Source: Rhizobium brockwellii (GTDB lineage: Bacteria; Pseudomonadota; Alphaproteobacteria; Rhizobiales; Rhizobiaceae). From it: a stretch of DNA of 64,000 nucleotides. The stretch is taken from assembly GCF_000769405.2 (NCBI RefSeq), contig NZ_CP053439.1:3952501-4016500 (forward strand), read 5' to 3'. Positions 32,027-40,516 of this stretch are shown piece after piece (positions within the stretch are counted from its first letter, which is position 1; the number at the start of each line of letters is the position of its first letter). The position numbers and the translations under genes are program-made. The notes below the pieces were generated by a model. The model was not told the origin of the DNA. It searched no databases and saw only the letters and a program-made list of their open reading frames with translations.

Positions 32027-33775
32027 GTGCATCAGGAAGTAGGACTTATCGCGACGGTCGCCGTCAGTTTCGTTTTTGCAGCGATCCTGGGCTATGGGGC
32101 CGACCGGCTTCGGCTGCCGCCGCTCGTCGGTTATTTGATGGCGGGCATCCTGATGGGGCCGTTCACGCCGGGCTTCGTCGCCGATACCGCTCTTGCCGGC
32201 CAGCTCGCCGAGATGGGCGTGATCCTTTTGATGTTCGGCGTCGGCCTGCATTTTTCCGCCTCCGACCTGCTCGCCGTGCGCGGCATCGCCGTGCCTGGCG
32301 CGATCGGGCGTATTATCCTCGCCACTCTGTTGGGCATCGGTCTTTGCAAACTCTGGGGCTGGAGCCTCGGCGCTGGCATCGTCCTCGGGCTCAGCCTGTC
32401 GGTGGCGAGCACCGTCGTTCTCTTGAAGGCGCTGGAGGAGCGCAATCTCGTCAACGCGGCCAGCGGACGCGTCGCGGTCGGCTGGCTGATCGTTGAGGAT
32501 CTGGTGATGGTGCTGGCGCTGGTGCTGCTGCCGGCGCTGGCAGAGCTTCTGGGTGGTAATGCCAGCACTACGACCAATCACGGCCTCGGTGACCTGCCGT
32601 TGGCGCTGACGATCGGCCTGACGCTGCTGAAGGTTGTGGCCTTCGCCGCCATGGCGATTTTCCTCGGCCCTCGCATCGTGCCCTGGCTGCTGACGATGAT
32701 CGCTCGCACCGGCTCGCGCGAACTCTTTACGCTGACGGTGCTGGCGATCGCACTCGGCATTGCCTTCGGCTCGGCGGCGATCTTCGGCGTCTCCTTTGCA
32801 CTCGGCGCATTTTTCGCCGGCGTCGTCATGAGCGAATCCCAGCTCAGCCACAGGGCGGCCGCCGACTCGCTGCCGTTGCAGAATGCCTTCTCCGTGCTGT
32901 TCTTCGTCTCCGTCGGCATGCTCTTCGATCCCTCCATCCTGGTGCGCCAGCCGCTGGCCGTCATCGGTGCGCTGGCGCTCGTCATCCTCGGCAAGGGCAT
33001 CATCACCTTCCTCATCGTCATCCTGCTCAGATACCCGATCAGCATGGGACTGACATTGGCCGGCGGCCTCGCCCAGATCGGCGAGTTTTCCTTCATACTT
33101 GCCGGCCTCGGCGTCTCACTCGGGCTCCTGCCGCATGAGGGCCAGGATCTGATCCTGGCTGCCGCGATCCTGTCGATCACGCTTAACCCGATCGTGATCT
33201 TCGCGACCGACGGCCTGAAGAAATATATCCATTCGAAATGGCCCTCCCTCTGGGAAAGCTACGGCAGGAGCAGGCAGAAGGCGCTCGGCAAGGAGCTCGA
33301 AAAGATCAGGGCGCTCGGCGAAGAGCGCGAGCGCCAGCACCAACTGAAGATGCAGCAGCTGATCGAGACGTTCCCGCTGTTCTCGGAGGTCGACGAGGAC
33401 GCACAGGAGGAACTGCTGCTGCTCTTCAAGGCGAAATCCGCGCCGCCTGGCGAACGCGTCATCCGCCGCGGCGACCGCGGCGACAGCATGTATTTCATCT
33501 CCTCGGGCGCGGTGGAAGTGCGGCTCGCCAGTGGCGCAATCCGCCTGGAGCCCGGCGCTTTTTTCGGCGAAATGGCGCTATTGACCGGCGCACGGCGCAC
33601 GGCCGACGTCATCGCCGTCGATTTCTGCCAGTTCGAGGTGCTCGAACGGCGCGACTTCAACATGTTCATGTCGCACCATCCGCATCTGCGCGCCGCCGTT
33701 AGCGAAATGGCCCAGAAGCGGACGGAAATGAACGTCCTGCGGCAGCAATGGGAAAAGTCGATGGACCTGTCCTGA
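32027..33775 (+). CDS. CPA2 family cation:proton antiporter with C-terminal cyclic-nucleotide-binding domain
   Basis: 582 residues. The first about 390 form a KefB/YbaL-like Na+/K+-H+ exchanger with about 12 helices (GYLMAGILMGPF, ASTVVLLKALEE, IAFGSAAIFGVSFALGAF). A charged linker (RSRQKALGKELEKIRALGEE) leads to a cNMP-binding fold ending with the phosphate-binding cassette FFGEMALLTGARRTADV at 512-528, with Gly, Glu and Arg all kept. There is no TrkA-N/RCK domain, the usual gate in Kef proteins. Starts with GTG after GAGAGGG. Likely potassium or sodium efflux gated by a cyclic nucleotide or by voltage-like signals; the ligand is inferred. Confidence 0.9.
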   Translation: MHQEVGLIATVAVSFVFAAILGYGADRLRLPPLVGYLMAGILMGPFTPGFVADTALAGQLAEMGVILLMFGVGLHFSASDLLAVRGIAVPGAIGRIILATLLGIGLCKLWGWSLGAGIVLGLSLSVASTVVLLKALEERNLVNAASGRVAVGWLIVEDLVMVLALVLLPALAELLGGNASTTTNHGLGDLPLALTIGLTLLKVVAFAAMAIFLGPRIVPWLLTMIARTGSRELFTLTVLAIALGIAFGSAAIFGVSFALGAFFAGVVMSESQLSHRAAADSLPLQNAFSVLFFVSVGMLFDPSILVRQPLAVIGALALVILGKGIITFLIVILLRYPISMGLTLAGGLAQIGEFSFILAGLGVSLGLLPHEGQDLILAAAILSITLNPIVIFATDGLKKYIHSKWPSLWESYGRSRQKALGKELEKIRALGEERERQHQLKMQQLIETFPLFSEVDEDAQEELLLLFKAKSAPPGERVIRRGDRGDSMYFISSGAVEVRLASGAIRLEPGAFFGEMALLTGARRTADVIAVDFCQFEVLERRDFNMFMSHHPHLRAAVSEMAQKRTEMNVLRQQWEKSMDLS

Positions 33776-33805
33776 CGCAACCATCACCGCATGTCAGCGG
33801 CAATC

Positions 33806-33865
33806 GCGTAAAACAAAAAGTTAGAGCGATTCTGCGTTTCCGTGAAAAGCTGAACCGCGCTAGCG
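33806..33865. repeat. Rhizobium-type intergenic repeat, copy E
   Basis: GCGTAAAACAAAAAGTTAGAG followed by an imperfect stem-loop (GCGATTC with GAACCGC, and an inner TTTC with GAAA). I recognise the wording as a frequent dispersed element of Rhizobium genomes; copy number must be checked. It lies after the antiporter gene. Confidence 0.5.
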
Positions 33866-33873
33866 TGATGGCT

Positions 33874-34158
33874 TCAGCCCGCCGGCCAATAGCCATCGGA
33901 GCGGAAATCCTCCGGGATCGGGTCGAGCCGCGACAATGTCTCGGCGGCGAAATCGATCTGCAGCGACAGGTGTTTAAGTGACGCCAGCATCGGCACGCCC
34001 GTCGCGAATTCCCGGATGCGGGACAGATGATAACCGCTCTCGCTGATCCGTCGCGCAGCCTCCCGGCGCACGTCGTCTTTGCTTGGTACGCGCCGCTCTT
34101 CGGACCAGTCATCCATTTGCGCGGCCTGCCCACGGCCGCCTTCGATCACTTTGAACAT
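33874..34158 (-). CDS. Conserved hypothetical protein
   Basis: 94 residues from the ATG at 34158; an in-frame ATG two codons upstream is an alternative. Soluble and charged, opening MFKVIEGGRGQAAQ, with an Arg/Glu helix (KDDVRREAARRISESGYH) and a C-terminal segment SLQIDFAAETLSRLDPIP. It resembles a small Rhizobiales-specific protein of unknown function. Convergent with the antiporter gene and divergent from the yqaA gene. Confidence 0.7.
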   Translation of the reverse strand: MFKVIEGGRGQAAQMDDWSEERRVPSKDDVRREAARRISESGYHLSRIREFATGVPMLASLKHLSLQIDFAAETLSRLDPIPEDFRSDGYWPAG

Positions 34159-34360
34159 TCTCATGCCACCCTGCACGTCGACCCCAAACTAGCTTGCCGC
34201 AGAATGGCCGATTCGCAATCCCGTGAAATCTTGGGAGAGGTGCCGACACCCCGCATCACGAAAATTTTTCGACGGCGGTGGCAGGAAGGACACGGGCGAG
34301 CATTTACAGCGCCGCGCACGGCCCCTAAAGCTTTTTGCACCGCAACAGGAAGGAAACGGA

Positions 34361-34951
34361 ATGCTCCGCAGACTTTACGACTGGACCATGTCTTTGGCCT
34401 CGCGCAAATCGGCCGAAGTCTGGCTCGCCGTCATCGCCTTCGTCGAAAGCTCCGTCTTTCTCGTCCCCGCCGATGTGCTCTTTCTGCCGATGGCGCTTGC
34501 CAAGCCGGAACGCTCCTATCGCTATGCGTTGATTGCGACTGTCGCCTCCGTACTCGGCGGCATCGCCGGCTGGGCGCTCGGTTATTACGCCTATGAGACG
34601 GTGGCGCGGCCGATCCTGGAATTCTACGGCAAGCTCGAAGCCTTCGAGCAGATGAAGGCCTATGTCACCTACGAGACGATCCTGCTGCTGCTCGTCACCT
34701 CGGGTCTTGCGCATCTGCCGCCGATCAAGATCGTCACCATCCTGTCCGGCGTCATCCACGTCAATCTGGGGCTTTTCATCGTCTCGGCGATCGTCGCGCG
34801 CGGCGCGCGTTTCCTCTTCCTCGCCTGGCTGCTGCGCCGCTATGGCGAGCCGATCCGTGATTTCATCGAGAAGCGGCTCGGCCAGATCGTCGGCATCGGC
34901 GCCGCCGCCGTGATCGTGTTATACCTCGCCTACCGCTATCTCGCTCACTAG
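34361..34951 (+). CDS. YqaA family membrane protein (DedA/SNARE-associated superfamily)
   Basis: 196 residues from the ATG at 34361, preceded by AAGGAAACGGA. It contains VWLAVIAFVESSVFLVPADVLFLPMALA, the DedA-like N-terminal re-entrant helix with the Glu and acidic Asp, and further helices with GGIAGWALGYYAYE. DedA-superfamily proteins are thought to move undecaprenyl phosphate or other lipids across the inner membrane; YqaA members are uncharacterised. dsbB follows 78 nt later on the same strand. Confidence 0.88.
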   Translation: MLRRLYDWTMSLASRKSAEVWLAVIAFVESSVFLVPADVLFLPMALAKPERSYRYALIATVASVLGGIAGWALGYYAYETVARPILEFYGKLEAFEQMKAYVTYETILLLLVTSGLAHLPPIKIVTILSGVIHVNLGLFIVSAIVARGARFLFLAWLLRRYGEPIRDFIEKRLGQIVGIGAAAVIVLYLAYRYLAH

Positions 34952-35029
34952 GCGAGAATGATTTTTGGCCGAATAGGCCTAAAATCTGAATTCGCATCTC
35001 ATGCTCTACCAACGTCGCGGAGTTCCGCC

Positions 35030-35545
35030 ATGACTGCCACTTCCTCGCCGCTCGCCCGCCCCGGCTTTATCTATTCCCTGTTGCTCGCCATCGGCATGGC
35101 GGCGGCGGTCGGCACCGCGCTCGGCTTCCAGTATATCGGCGGTTATATCCCCTGCGCGCTCTGCCTGTTGCAGCGCCAGCCCTATTATTACGCCATCCCG
35201 ATCGCGATCTTGGCCGCCATCTCCGAACTCGTCGGCCTGCCGAACTGGATCACCCGGGCGCTCATTCTCGCGGCCGGCATGCTGATGCTGGTGACGGCAG
35301 GCATGGGTGTTTATCACGCCGGTGTCGAATGGCACTTCTGGCCCGGCCCGGCCACCTGCTCGACGACGGCAAGCAGCATGACGACCAATGCCGGCGATCT
35401 GCTCGGTGAGCTCAACACAATCAAGGGGCCGTCCTGCACCGATGCGGCGCTGCGCGTGCTCGGCCTGTCTTTTGCGGGCTGGAACGTGATTGCCGGAATC
35501 CTGCTCGCAGCCTTTGCCTTTGTCGGCGTTCGCAAGGCCGCCTGA
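35030..35545 (+). CDS. dsbB: Disulfide bond formation protein B
   Basis: Inner-membrane oxidase that passes electrons from DsbA to ubiquinone. 171 residues with four helices. The first redox pair is Cys 42-Ala-Leu-Cys 45 (in IPCALCLLQRQ), the DsbB signature with the quinone-binding Arg nearby; the second pair is Cys 110 and Cys 136. All four are present, so it should be functional. The ATG at 35030 follows GGAG. No dsbA is adjacent. Confidence 0.93.
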   Translation: MTATSSPLARPGFIYSLLLAIGMAAAVGTALGFQYIGGYIPCALCLLQRQPYYYAIPIAILAAISELVGLPNWITRALILAAGMLMLVTAGMGVYHAGVEWHFWPGPATCSTTASSMTTNAGDLLGELNTIKGPSCTDAALRVLGLSFAGWNVIAGILLAAFAFVGVRKAA

Positions 35546-35621
35546 TAAAATTATGCAGCATTCGAAGTGCTGCAGCGTCCTTGCGCCTCTTGAAAGACGC
35601 GCGGCGTTGCAGGTCGTTCGA

Positions 35622-36176
35622 TCAGGGCTGCAGTTCGGTATCCCAGTAGAGATAGTCGAGCCAGCTTTCATGCAGATAGTTCGGCGGGAACAGCCGGCCG
35701 TTATTGTGCAGATCCTGCACCGTCGGCTGGTAGGGCTTCTGCGCCGGGAACATGCCTGCCTGCTTCGGAAGCTTGCTGCCCTTGCGCAGATTGCAGGGCG
35801 AGCAGGCTGCCACGACATTTTCCCAGGTGGTCTCGCCGCCATGGGCACGCGGGGTGACGTGGTCGAAGGTCAGGTCGTCATGGGCGCCGCAATACTGGCA
35901 TTCGAACCGGTCGCGCAGGAAGACGTTGAACCGGGTGAAAGCGGGATTACGGGACGGCTGAACGTAAGTCTTCAGGCACACGACACTCGGAAGACGCATC
36001 GAAAAGCTCGGCGAAGAAACCGAATGTTCATATTCTGCAATGATGTTCACACGGTCGAGAAATACCGCCTTGATCGCGTCCTGCCAGGACCACAACGACA
36101 AGGGGTAATAACTCAGCGGCCGGTAGTCAGCGTTCAGGACGAGCGCCGGCAGGGCCTGTGGGGAGACTGCAATCGT
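35622..36176 (-). CDS. HNH endonuclease family protein
   Basis: 184 residues from a TTG at 36176 that follows AGGAG; a frame extends to 36272 but the family begins at this TIAVSP. The HNH domain has zinc ligands Cys 94/Cys 97 and Cys 126/Cys 129 and the metal-binding Asp 106-His 107. The N-terminal NADYRPLSYYPLSLWSWQDA is the hallmark of a small housekeeping HNH family found singly in many bacteria, with no cognate methylase, toxin or phage gene nearby. Nicking or DNA-repair role inferred only. Confidence 0.88.
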   Translation of the reverse strand, partial: TIAVSPQALPALVLNADYRPLSYYPLSLWSWQDAIKAVFLDRVNIIAEYEHSVSSPSFSMRLPSVVCLKTYVQPSRNPAFTRFNVFLRDRFECQYCGAHDDLTFDHVTPRAHGGETTWENVVAACSPCNLRKGSKLPKQAGMFPAQKPYQPTVQDLHNNGRLFPPNYLHESWLDYLYWDTELQP

Positions 36177-36290
36177 CAAGGGACTCTCCTGATCGATTCG
36201 GCATCTGCACCTGTATATTAGGCCGGTTGTTACAGGATTGTGAAGTCCAATAAATTCAGAGGATAAAGGCAATTTGAAGAGTGTTGCCGA

Positions 36291-36968
36291 TCAGCCGATC
36301 GGCACCATGTCACGGCGCATCTTCGTGGCGTAGTAGGCCCAGAAAAGCCGTGCCGCCACCGAGCGCCACGGCGACCAGACTTCCGAAAGCTCAGCAAGCG
36401 CCTTCGCCTGCGGCCGTGCTGCAAGACCGAATGCCGCCCCCACGGCATTCTGCAGCGCGACATCGCCGGCCGGGAAAACATCGGCATGGCCGCCGCAAAA
36501 CATCAGATAGACCTCTGCCGTCCACGGCCCGACGCCCTTCAGTGCGGTCAATTCGCCAAGCGCCTCGCCCGGCGGCTTAAGGCAGAGCCCGGAGAGATCG
36601 AGGCGGCCGGAGGCGACCGCGTCGGCGATCCGCGACAGCGTCTCGGCCTTGGCGCGCGACAGGCCAAATTCGCGCCAGGCCTCGGTGTGAAGCAGTGCGT
36701 AACCTTCGGCCGTCAGCGAACCGTCCACCGGCAGCATGCGCCGCCAGATCGCCTCGGCGCTGGCGCGCGACACCATCTGCGAGACGATGATATGGGCAAG
36801 ACCGGCAAAGCCGGGCTCGCGCAACCGCAGCGGAATGGGCCCGGCCTCAGTGACTACAGGCGCAAGGCGCGGATCGAGGCGAAGCAGCGCTTCGAGCCCA
36901 TGCCTGACATCGTCGTCGTTGCGGATGATCTGCACTTTGCCTCGCAGTGGTTCAAAAGCCGAATCCAT
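36291..36968 (-). CDS. alkA: DNA-3-methyladenine glycosylase II
   Basis: Excises alkylated purines, starting base-excision repair. 225 residues from the ATG at 36968; starts at 36983 or GTG 36989 are possible. The helix-hairpin-helix LKGVGPWTA (143-151) is followed by the catalytic Asp 169 in FPAGDVALQ. It lacks the N-terminal TBP-like domain of E. coli AlkA, so it belongs to the short MAG/AlkA group. Head-to-head with the gluQ gene: the start codons are about 13 nt apart, so promoters must overlap the other gene. Confidence 0.9.
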   Translation of the reverse strand: MDSAFEPLRGKVQIIRNDDDVRHGLEALLRLDPRLAPVVTEAGPIPLRLREPGFAGLAHIIVSQMVSRASAEAIWRRMLPVDGSLTAEGYALLHTEAWREFGLSRAKAETLSRIADAVASGRLDLSGLCLKPPGEALGELTALKGVGPWTAEVYLMFCGGHADVFPAGDVALQNAVGAAFGLAARPQAKALAELSEVWSPWRSVAARLFWAYYATKMRRDMVPIG

Positions 36969-36981
36969 GGCAGAAGAAAGC

Positions 36982-37863
36982 ATGACCACGAGTGAGCGTC
37001 AAAAACCCGTCTTTCGTTTTGCGCCGAGCCCCAACGGACCGCTGCATCTCGGACATGCCCTCTCGGCCCTCTTGAACCGCGACATGGCGGAGGCCGAACA
37101 AGGCCGCCTGCTGCTGCGCATCGAGGATATCGACCAGACGCGCTGCACGCCCGAGTTCGAGGCCGGCATTCTCAGGGACCTCGAATGGCTCGGTATCAGC
37201 TGGGAAAGCCCGGTGCGGCGCCAGTCGGAACATTTTCCCGAATATCAGGCGGCGTTGCATGCGCTGATCGAGCGCGGACTGGTCTATCCGGCCTTTCTGA
37301 CGCGCGGCGAGGTAAAGGCGCGCGTCGTCGCCTACGAGGCGGCGGGTGAACCCTGGCCGCGCGATCCCGACGGCACTCCGCATTATCCCGCAAATGATCG
37401 CGAGCGTCCGACAGACGAATGGCGGGACATGCTGACCTCAGGAAAGAAACATGCCTGGCGCCTCGATATGCGTAAAGCGCTCGACCTGACCGGCGAACTG
37501 CTGTTCTGGACGGAAACCGGCGACGGCAGGACAGGTGAGATCGCCGCCGAGCCCGACGTCTGGGGCGATGTCATCCTGTCGCGCTCTGATGCGCCATCGA
37601 GCTATCATCTGTCCGTGGTCATCGACGATGCGCTGCAGGGCGTCACCCATGTCGTGCGTGGGCTCGACCTCTTCCACGCGACATCGGTGCACCGGCTGTT
37701 GCAGGTGCTGCTCGGCCTGCCGCAGCCGGCCTATCACCATCATCGTCTCATTCTCGACGCCGACGGCCGCAAGCTTTCGAAAAGCCAAGGCGACAGCGGG
37801 CTTGGCGAATTGCGTGCCCGGGGCATGTCAGGGGCGGATATTCGCCGCCTTGTCGGGCTCTGA
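36982..37863 (+). CDS. gluQ: Glutamyl-queuosine tRNA(Asp) synthetase
   Basis: Transfers glutamate to the queuosine base at the wobble position of tRNA-Asp. 293 residues, resembling the catalytic half of GluRS with no anticodon-binding domain. The HIGH-like HLGH is at 22-25 and KLSKS at 264-268. The zinc-binding cysteines of E. coli GluQ-RS (in its YPCFCTR segment) are absent; the equivalent here reads YPAFLTRGE. The ATG at 36982 follows AGAAGAAA. Its last 36 nt overlap the convergent yihY gene. Confidence 0.92.
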   Translation: MTTSERQKPVFRFAPSPNGPLHLGHALSALLNRDMAEAEQGRLLLRIEDIDQTRCTPEFEAGILRDLEWLGISWESPVRRQSEHFPEYQAALHALIERGLVYPAFLTRGEVKARVVAYEAAGEPWPRDPDGTPHYPANDRERPTDEWRDMLTSGKKHAWRLDMRKALDLTGELLFWTETGDGRTGEIAAEPDVWGDVILSRSDAPSSYHLSVVIDDALQGVTHVVRGLDLFHATSVHRLLQVLLGLPQPAYHHHRLILDADGRKLSKSQGDSGLGELRARGMSGADIRRLVGL

Positions 37864-38751
37864 TTGCCTTTCGACACGCTCTCTGCCAACGATCGAAAGC
37901 GTGCGGGAGAACATCCGGAAGACGCGGAACTTGATCAGCGCCGCGTTGAGTTCCGCGCCGATAATGAAGATGACGCCGACCATGTAGAGGAAGATCAACA
38001 CGATCATGACGGAGGCGAGACCAGCATAGGTTGCCGTATAATTGGCGAAGGTCGCCAGATAATAGGCAAAGATCAGCGCGCCGGCGAGCCAGAGAAGCAG
38101 CGTCAGCAGCACCCCGGGAATGACGTCGAAGACCCGCCGCTTACCGGCCGGCAGCCAGAGATGCATGACCAGCAGTCCAACGGTCAGAACCACCAGCGTG
38201 CCGTAAATGCGCCAGCTGAAGACGATGTCGAGCGTATCGGCAAACAGCGGAAACCATTTCCTCGAATAATCGAGCGCCAGCGGTAGGGCGACCAGCAGAA
38301 TGCTGATCGCTGTGAAGATGATGACCGCGATTAGCACGTAGCCCAGGCTGGCGAGACGGGTGAAATACCAGGGCCGCGTTTCCTGCACCCGATAGGCGCG
38401 ATTGAGCGAAATGCGCAGCGCCTCGACACCGTTCGAGGCGAAATAGGCGGCCGCCAGCACCGAGATCGTCAGCAGCCCGCCGCGCGGAATGGTCAGCACC
38501 TGCAGCACCTGGTCGGCGAGCGGTTTGGCGATCGCCTCGGGCCAGGTGTCGAAGATCAGGTGGATGGCGGTCGAGGAAAATTGATCGGCGCCGAGGAAGC
38601 TTGCAAGCGCCGTGCCGAAGATCAGGAAGGGGAAAACCGCAAGCAGGCTCGACAGCGCCACATGGCTTGCCATGGCGAAGCCGTCGTCCTCGACCATGTG
38701 ACAGATCGCGTCATAGACCACGTCGTAGATCGTGCGTAGCACCTTCGGCAT
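37828..38751 (-). CDS. YihY/virulence factor BrkB family inner-membrane protein
   Basis: 307 residues from the ATG at 38751, preceded by GGAGA. Six hydrophobic segments; the family marker DDGFAMASHVALSSLLAVFP (about 22-41) and YFASNGVEALRISLNRAY are evident. Once called ribonuclease BN in error; the true role is unknown, possibly transport or membrane organisation. It overlaps the gluQ 3' end by 36 nt and is divergent from the SDR gene. Confidence 0.92.
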   Translation of the reverse strand: MPKVLRTIYDVVYDAICHMVEDDGFAMASHVALSSLLAVFPFLIFGTALASFLGADQFSSTAIHLIFDTWPEAIAKPLADQVLQVLTIPRGGLLTISVLAAAYFASNGVEALRISLNRAYRVQETRPWYFTRLASLGYVLIAVIIFTAISILLVALPLALDYSRKWFPLFADTLDIVFSWRIYGTLVVLTVGLLVMHLWLPAGKRRVFDVIPGVLLTLLLWLAGALIFAYYLATFANYTATYAGLASVMIVLIFLYMVGVIFIIGAELNAALIKFRVFRMFSRTLSIVGRERVERQSEPDKAANIRP

Positions 38752-38827
38752 TCCGTCTCCGGCTTTCCAGATTGTATCCTCTGGCCGAATATGGGAAACG
38801 AGTCCCATTTTGTACAGGAATCATTCC

Positions 38828-39661
38828 ATGGCGGGAGAGCGCACCATCGTCGTGACCGGATGTTCGTCCGGTATCGGCGCTCATTGCGCGCGGGCGCTGA
38901 AAGCCGATGGCTGGCGTGTCTTCGCAACGGTGCGCAAGCCGGACGATCTCAAGGGGTTGGAAGCGGACGGCATCGAAGCCTTTCTGATGGACTATGCCAG
39001 GACCGAGACCATTTCCGACCTGGTCAGCGCGGTTCTGGAACGCAGCGGCGGTCGCATCGACGCACTCTTCAATAACGGCGCCTACGGCCAGCCGGGCGCC
39101 ATCGAGGATCTGTCGACGGCAACGCTGCGCGCGCAGTTCGAGGCGAATTTCTTCGGCTGGCATGAACTGACGCGGCAGGTCATTCCGCCGATGCGCAAAC
39201 GTGGCCAAGGCCGGATCGTGCAATGCTCGTCGATCCTTGGCGTCGTCCCCTATCGCTACCGCGGCGCCTACACCGCGTCCAAATTCGCGCTCGAAGGCCT
39301 CAGCATCACCCTGCGCATGGAGCTGCAGGGCAGTGGCATCCATGTCAGCCTGATCGAGCCGGGACCGATCGCCACGCGCTTCACTGCCAATGCGCTCGCA
39401 AAGATCAAGGAACATATCGACCTCGAGAATTCGCCGTACGCGGTCGATTACATCAGGCAACTGGCGAGACTCGACGGATCGGGGCCGGTCAACCGCCATA
39501 AACTTGGCCCGGAAGCGGTCTATTCCGTGTTGAAACACGCATTGAACTCGAAAAATCCGAGGCCACATTATCCCGTAACGACTCCGGCTAAGCAGGGCAT
39601 GTTCCTGAAGCGGCTGCTTCCGGCAGACCTCTTCTACCGCCTGATGCGCTGGACGGACTGA
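38828..39661 (+). CDS. Short-chain dehydrogenase/reductase (SDR)
   Basis: 277 residues from the ATG at 38828, after AGGAA. The NAD(P) loop TGCSSGIG is at 10-17, the NNGA motif at 82-85, and the catalytic Ser (134/135), Tyr 148 and Lys 152 are in place. The substrate is unknown; the C-terminal extension with KRLLPADLFYRLMRW resembles the retinol-dehydrogenase-like classical SDRs. First of the co-directional run SDR-HIG1-ATR-rhomboid, with gaps of 18-33 nt. Confidence 0.92.
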   Translation: MAGERTIVVTGCSSGIGAHCARALKADGWRVFATVRKPDDLKGLEADGIEAFLMDYARTETISDLVSAVLERSGGRIDALFNNGAYGQPGAIEDLSTATLRAQFEANFFGWHELTRQVIPPMRKRGQGRIVQCSSILGVVPYRYRGAYTASKFALEGLSITLRMELQGSGIHVSLIEPGPIATRFTANALAKIKEHIDLENSPYAVDYIRQLARLDGSGPVNRHKLGPEAVYSVLKHALNSKNPRPHYPVTTPAKQGMFLKRLLPADLFYRLMRWTD

Positions 39662-39679
39662 CTGAGAAAGCTGAACGCC

Positions 39680-39883
39680 ATGTCCACAGTCACCTATATT
39701 CTCGCGATCATCGTTATGGGCCTCGTCGCCCTCGTCCTGATCCGCGGCCTCTTCAACATGATGAAGGGCGGCGATCCCAACCGTTCCAACAAGCTGATGC
39801 AGCTTCGTGTGCTGTTGCAGGCGATCGCCGTCGTCCTGATCATGGTGACGCTGTGGCTGACCGGCGGCGGCCGCCCGACCTGA
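39680..39883 (+). CDS. HIG1-domain twin transmembrane protein
   Basis: 67 residues, with two predicted helices (about 5-25 and 43-62) around a short loop with the HIG1-type motif SNKLMQLRVLLQA. In mitochondria HIG1 proteins assemble or stabilise respiratory complexes (IV and the III-IV supercomplex); bacterial members are unstudied. Inner membrane. It follows the SDR gene by 18 nt and precedes the cobalamin adenosyltransferase gene by 21 nt. Confidence 0.85.
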   Translation: MSTVTYILAIIVMGLVALVLIRGLFNMMKGGDPNRSNKLMQLRVLLQAIAVVLIMVTLWLTGGGRPT

Positions 39884-39904
39884 CCGGGATTCAAGGGGGA
39901 AACC

Positions 39905-40483
39905 ATGGTCAAGCTCAACAAGATCTACACGAAAACAGGCGATGACGGTACGACCGGGCTGGTGTCCGGTCCGCGCCGGCTCAAAGACGATCTGCGCGTC
40001 GAGGCTTACGGCACCATTGACGAGGCCAATTCCGCGATCGGCATGGCGCGGCTGCACACGGCCGGCTTGCCTGAACTCGACGCCATGCTGATGTCGATCC
40101 AGAACGATCTCTTCGATCTCGGCGCCGATCTCGCCACCCCCGACACCGGTGAGCCGCCGGCCTACGAGCCGCTGCGGATCGCCGAGACGCAGGTCGACCG
40201 CGTCGAGCACGATATCGACCAGTTGAACGCCGATTTGGAGCCGCTGAAATCCTTCATCCTGCCAGGTGGCAGTCCGGCCGCGGCACATCTGCATATTGCC
40301 CGCACGATTGCGCGGCGCGCCGAACGTTTGATGGTCGAGCTTGCTCGCACCGACGGCGAAATCGTCGGTGAGCCGGCGATGAAATATGTCAACCGCCTCT
40401 CCGATTTCCTCTTCGTCGCCGCACGTCATGCAAACGACCAGGGCCGTGCGGATGTGCTTTGGGTTCCCGGAAAAAACAGATAG
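39905..40483 (+). CDS. PduO-type ATP:cob(I)alamin adenosyltransferase
   Basis: Makes adenosylcobalamin from cob(I)alamin and ATP. 192 residues; the ATP-binding IYTKTGDDGTTGLV opens at about residue 7 and FILPGGSPAAAHLHIARTIAR with the later RRAERL matches PduO proteins. A strong AAGGGGGAAA site precedes the ATG. No cob genes or cobalamin riboswitch are close by, so it is likely a salvage or housekeeping enzyme. It lies in the SDR-HIG1-ATR-rhomboid run. Confidence 0.94.
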   Translation: MVKLNKIYTKTGDDGTTGLVSGPRRLKDDLRVEAYGTIDEANSAIGMARLHTAGLPELDAMLMSIQNDLFDLGADLATPDTGEPPAYEPLRIAETQVDRVEHDIDQLNADLEPLKSFILPGGSPAAAHLHIARTIARRAERLMVELARTDGEIVGEPAMKYVNRLSDFLFVAARHANDQGRADVLWVPGKNR

Positions 40484-40516
40484 GCTTGCCTCGATCACGA
40501 TCGCCGGGGGGCCTTT

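Noticed and set aside
35622..36176. HNH nuclease as part of a restriction or defence system
   Set aside because: No methylase, helicase or toxin partner is near; the NADYRPLSYYPLSLW family is a widespread single housekeeping gene.
39884..39904. Cobalamin riboswitch before the adenosyltransferase gene
   Set aside because: The gap to the previous gene is only 21 nt, far too short.
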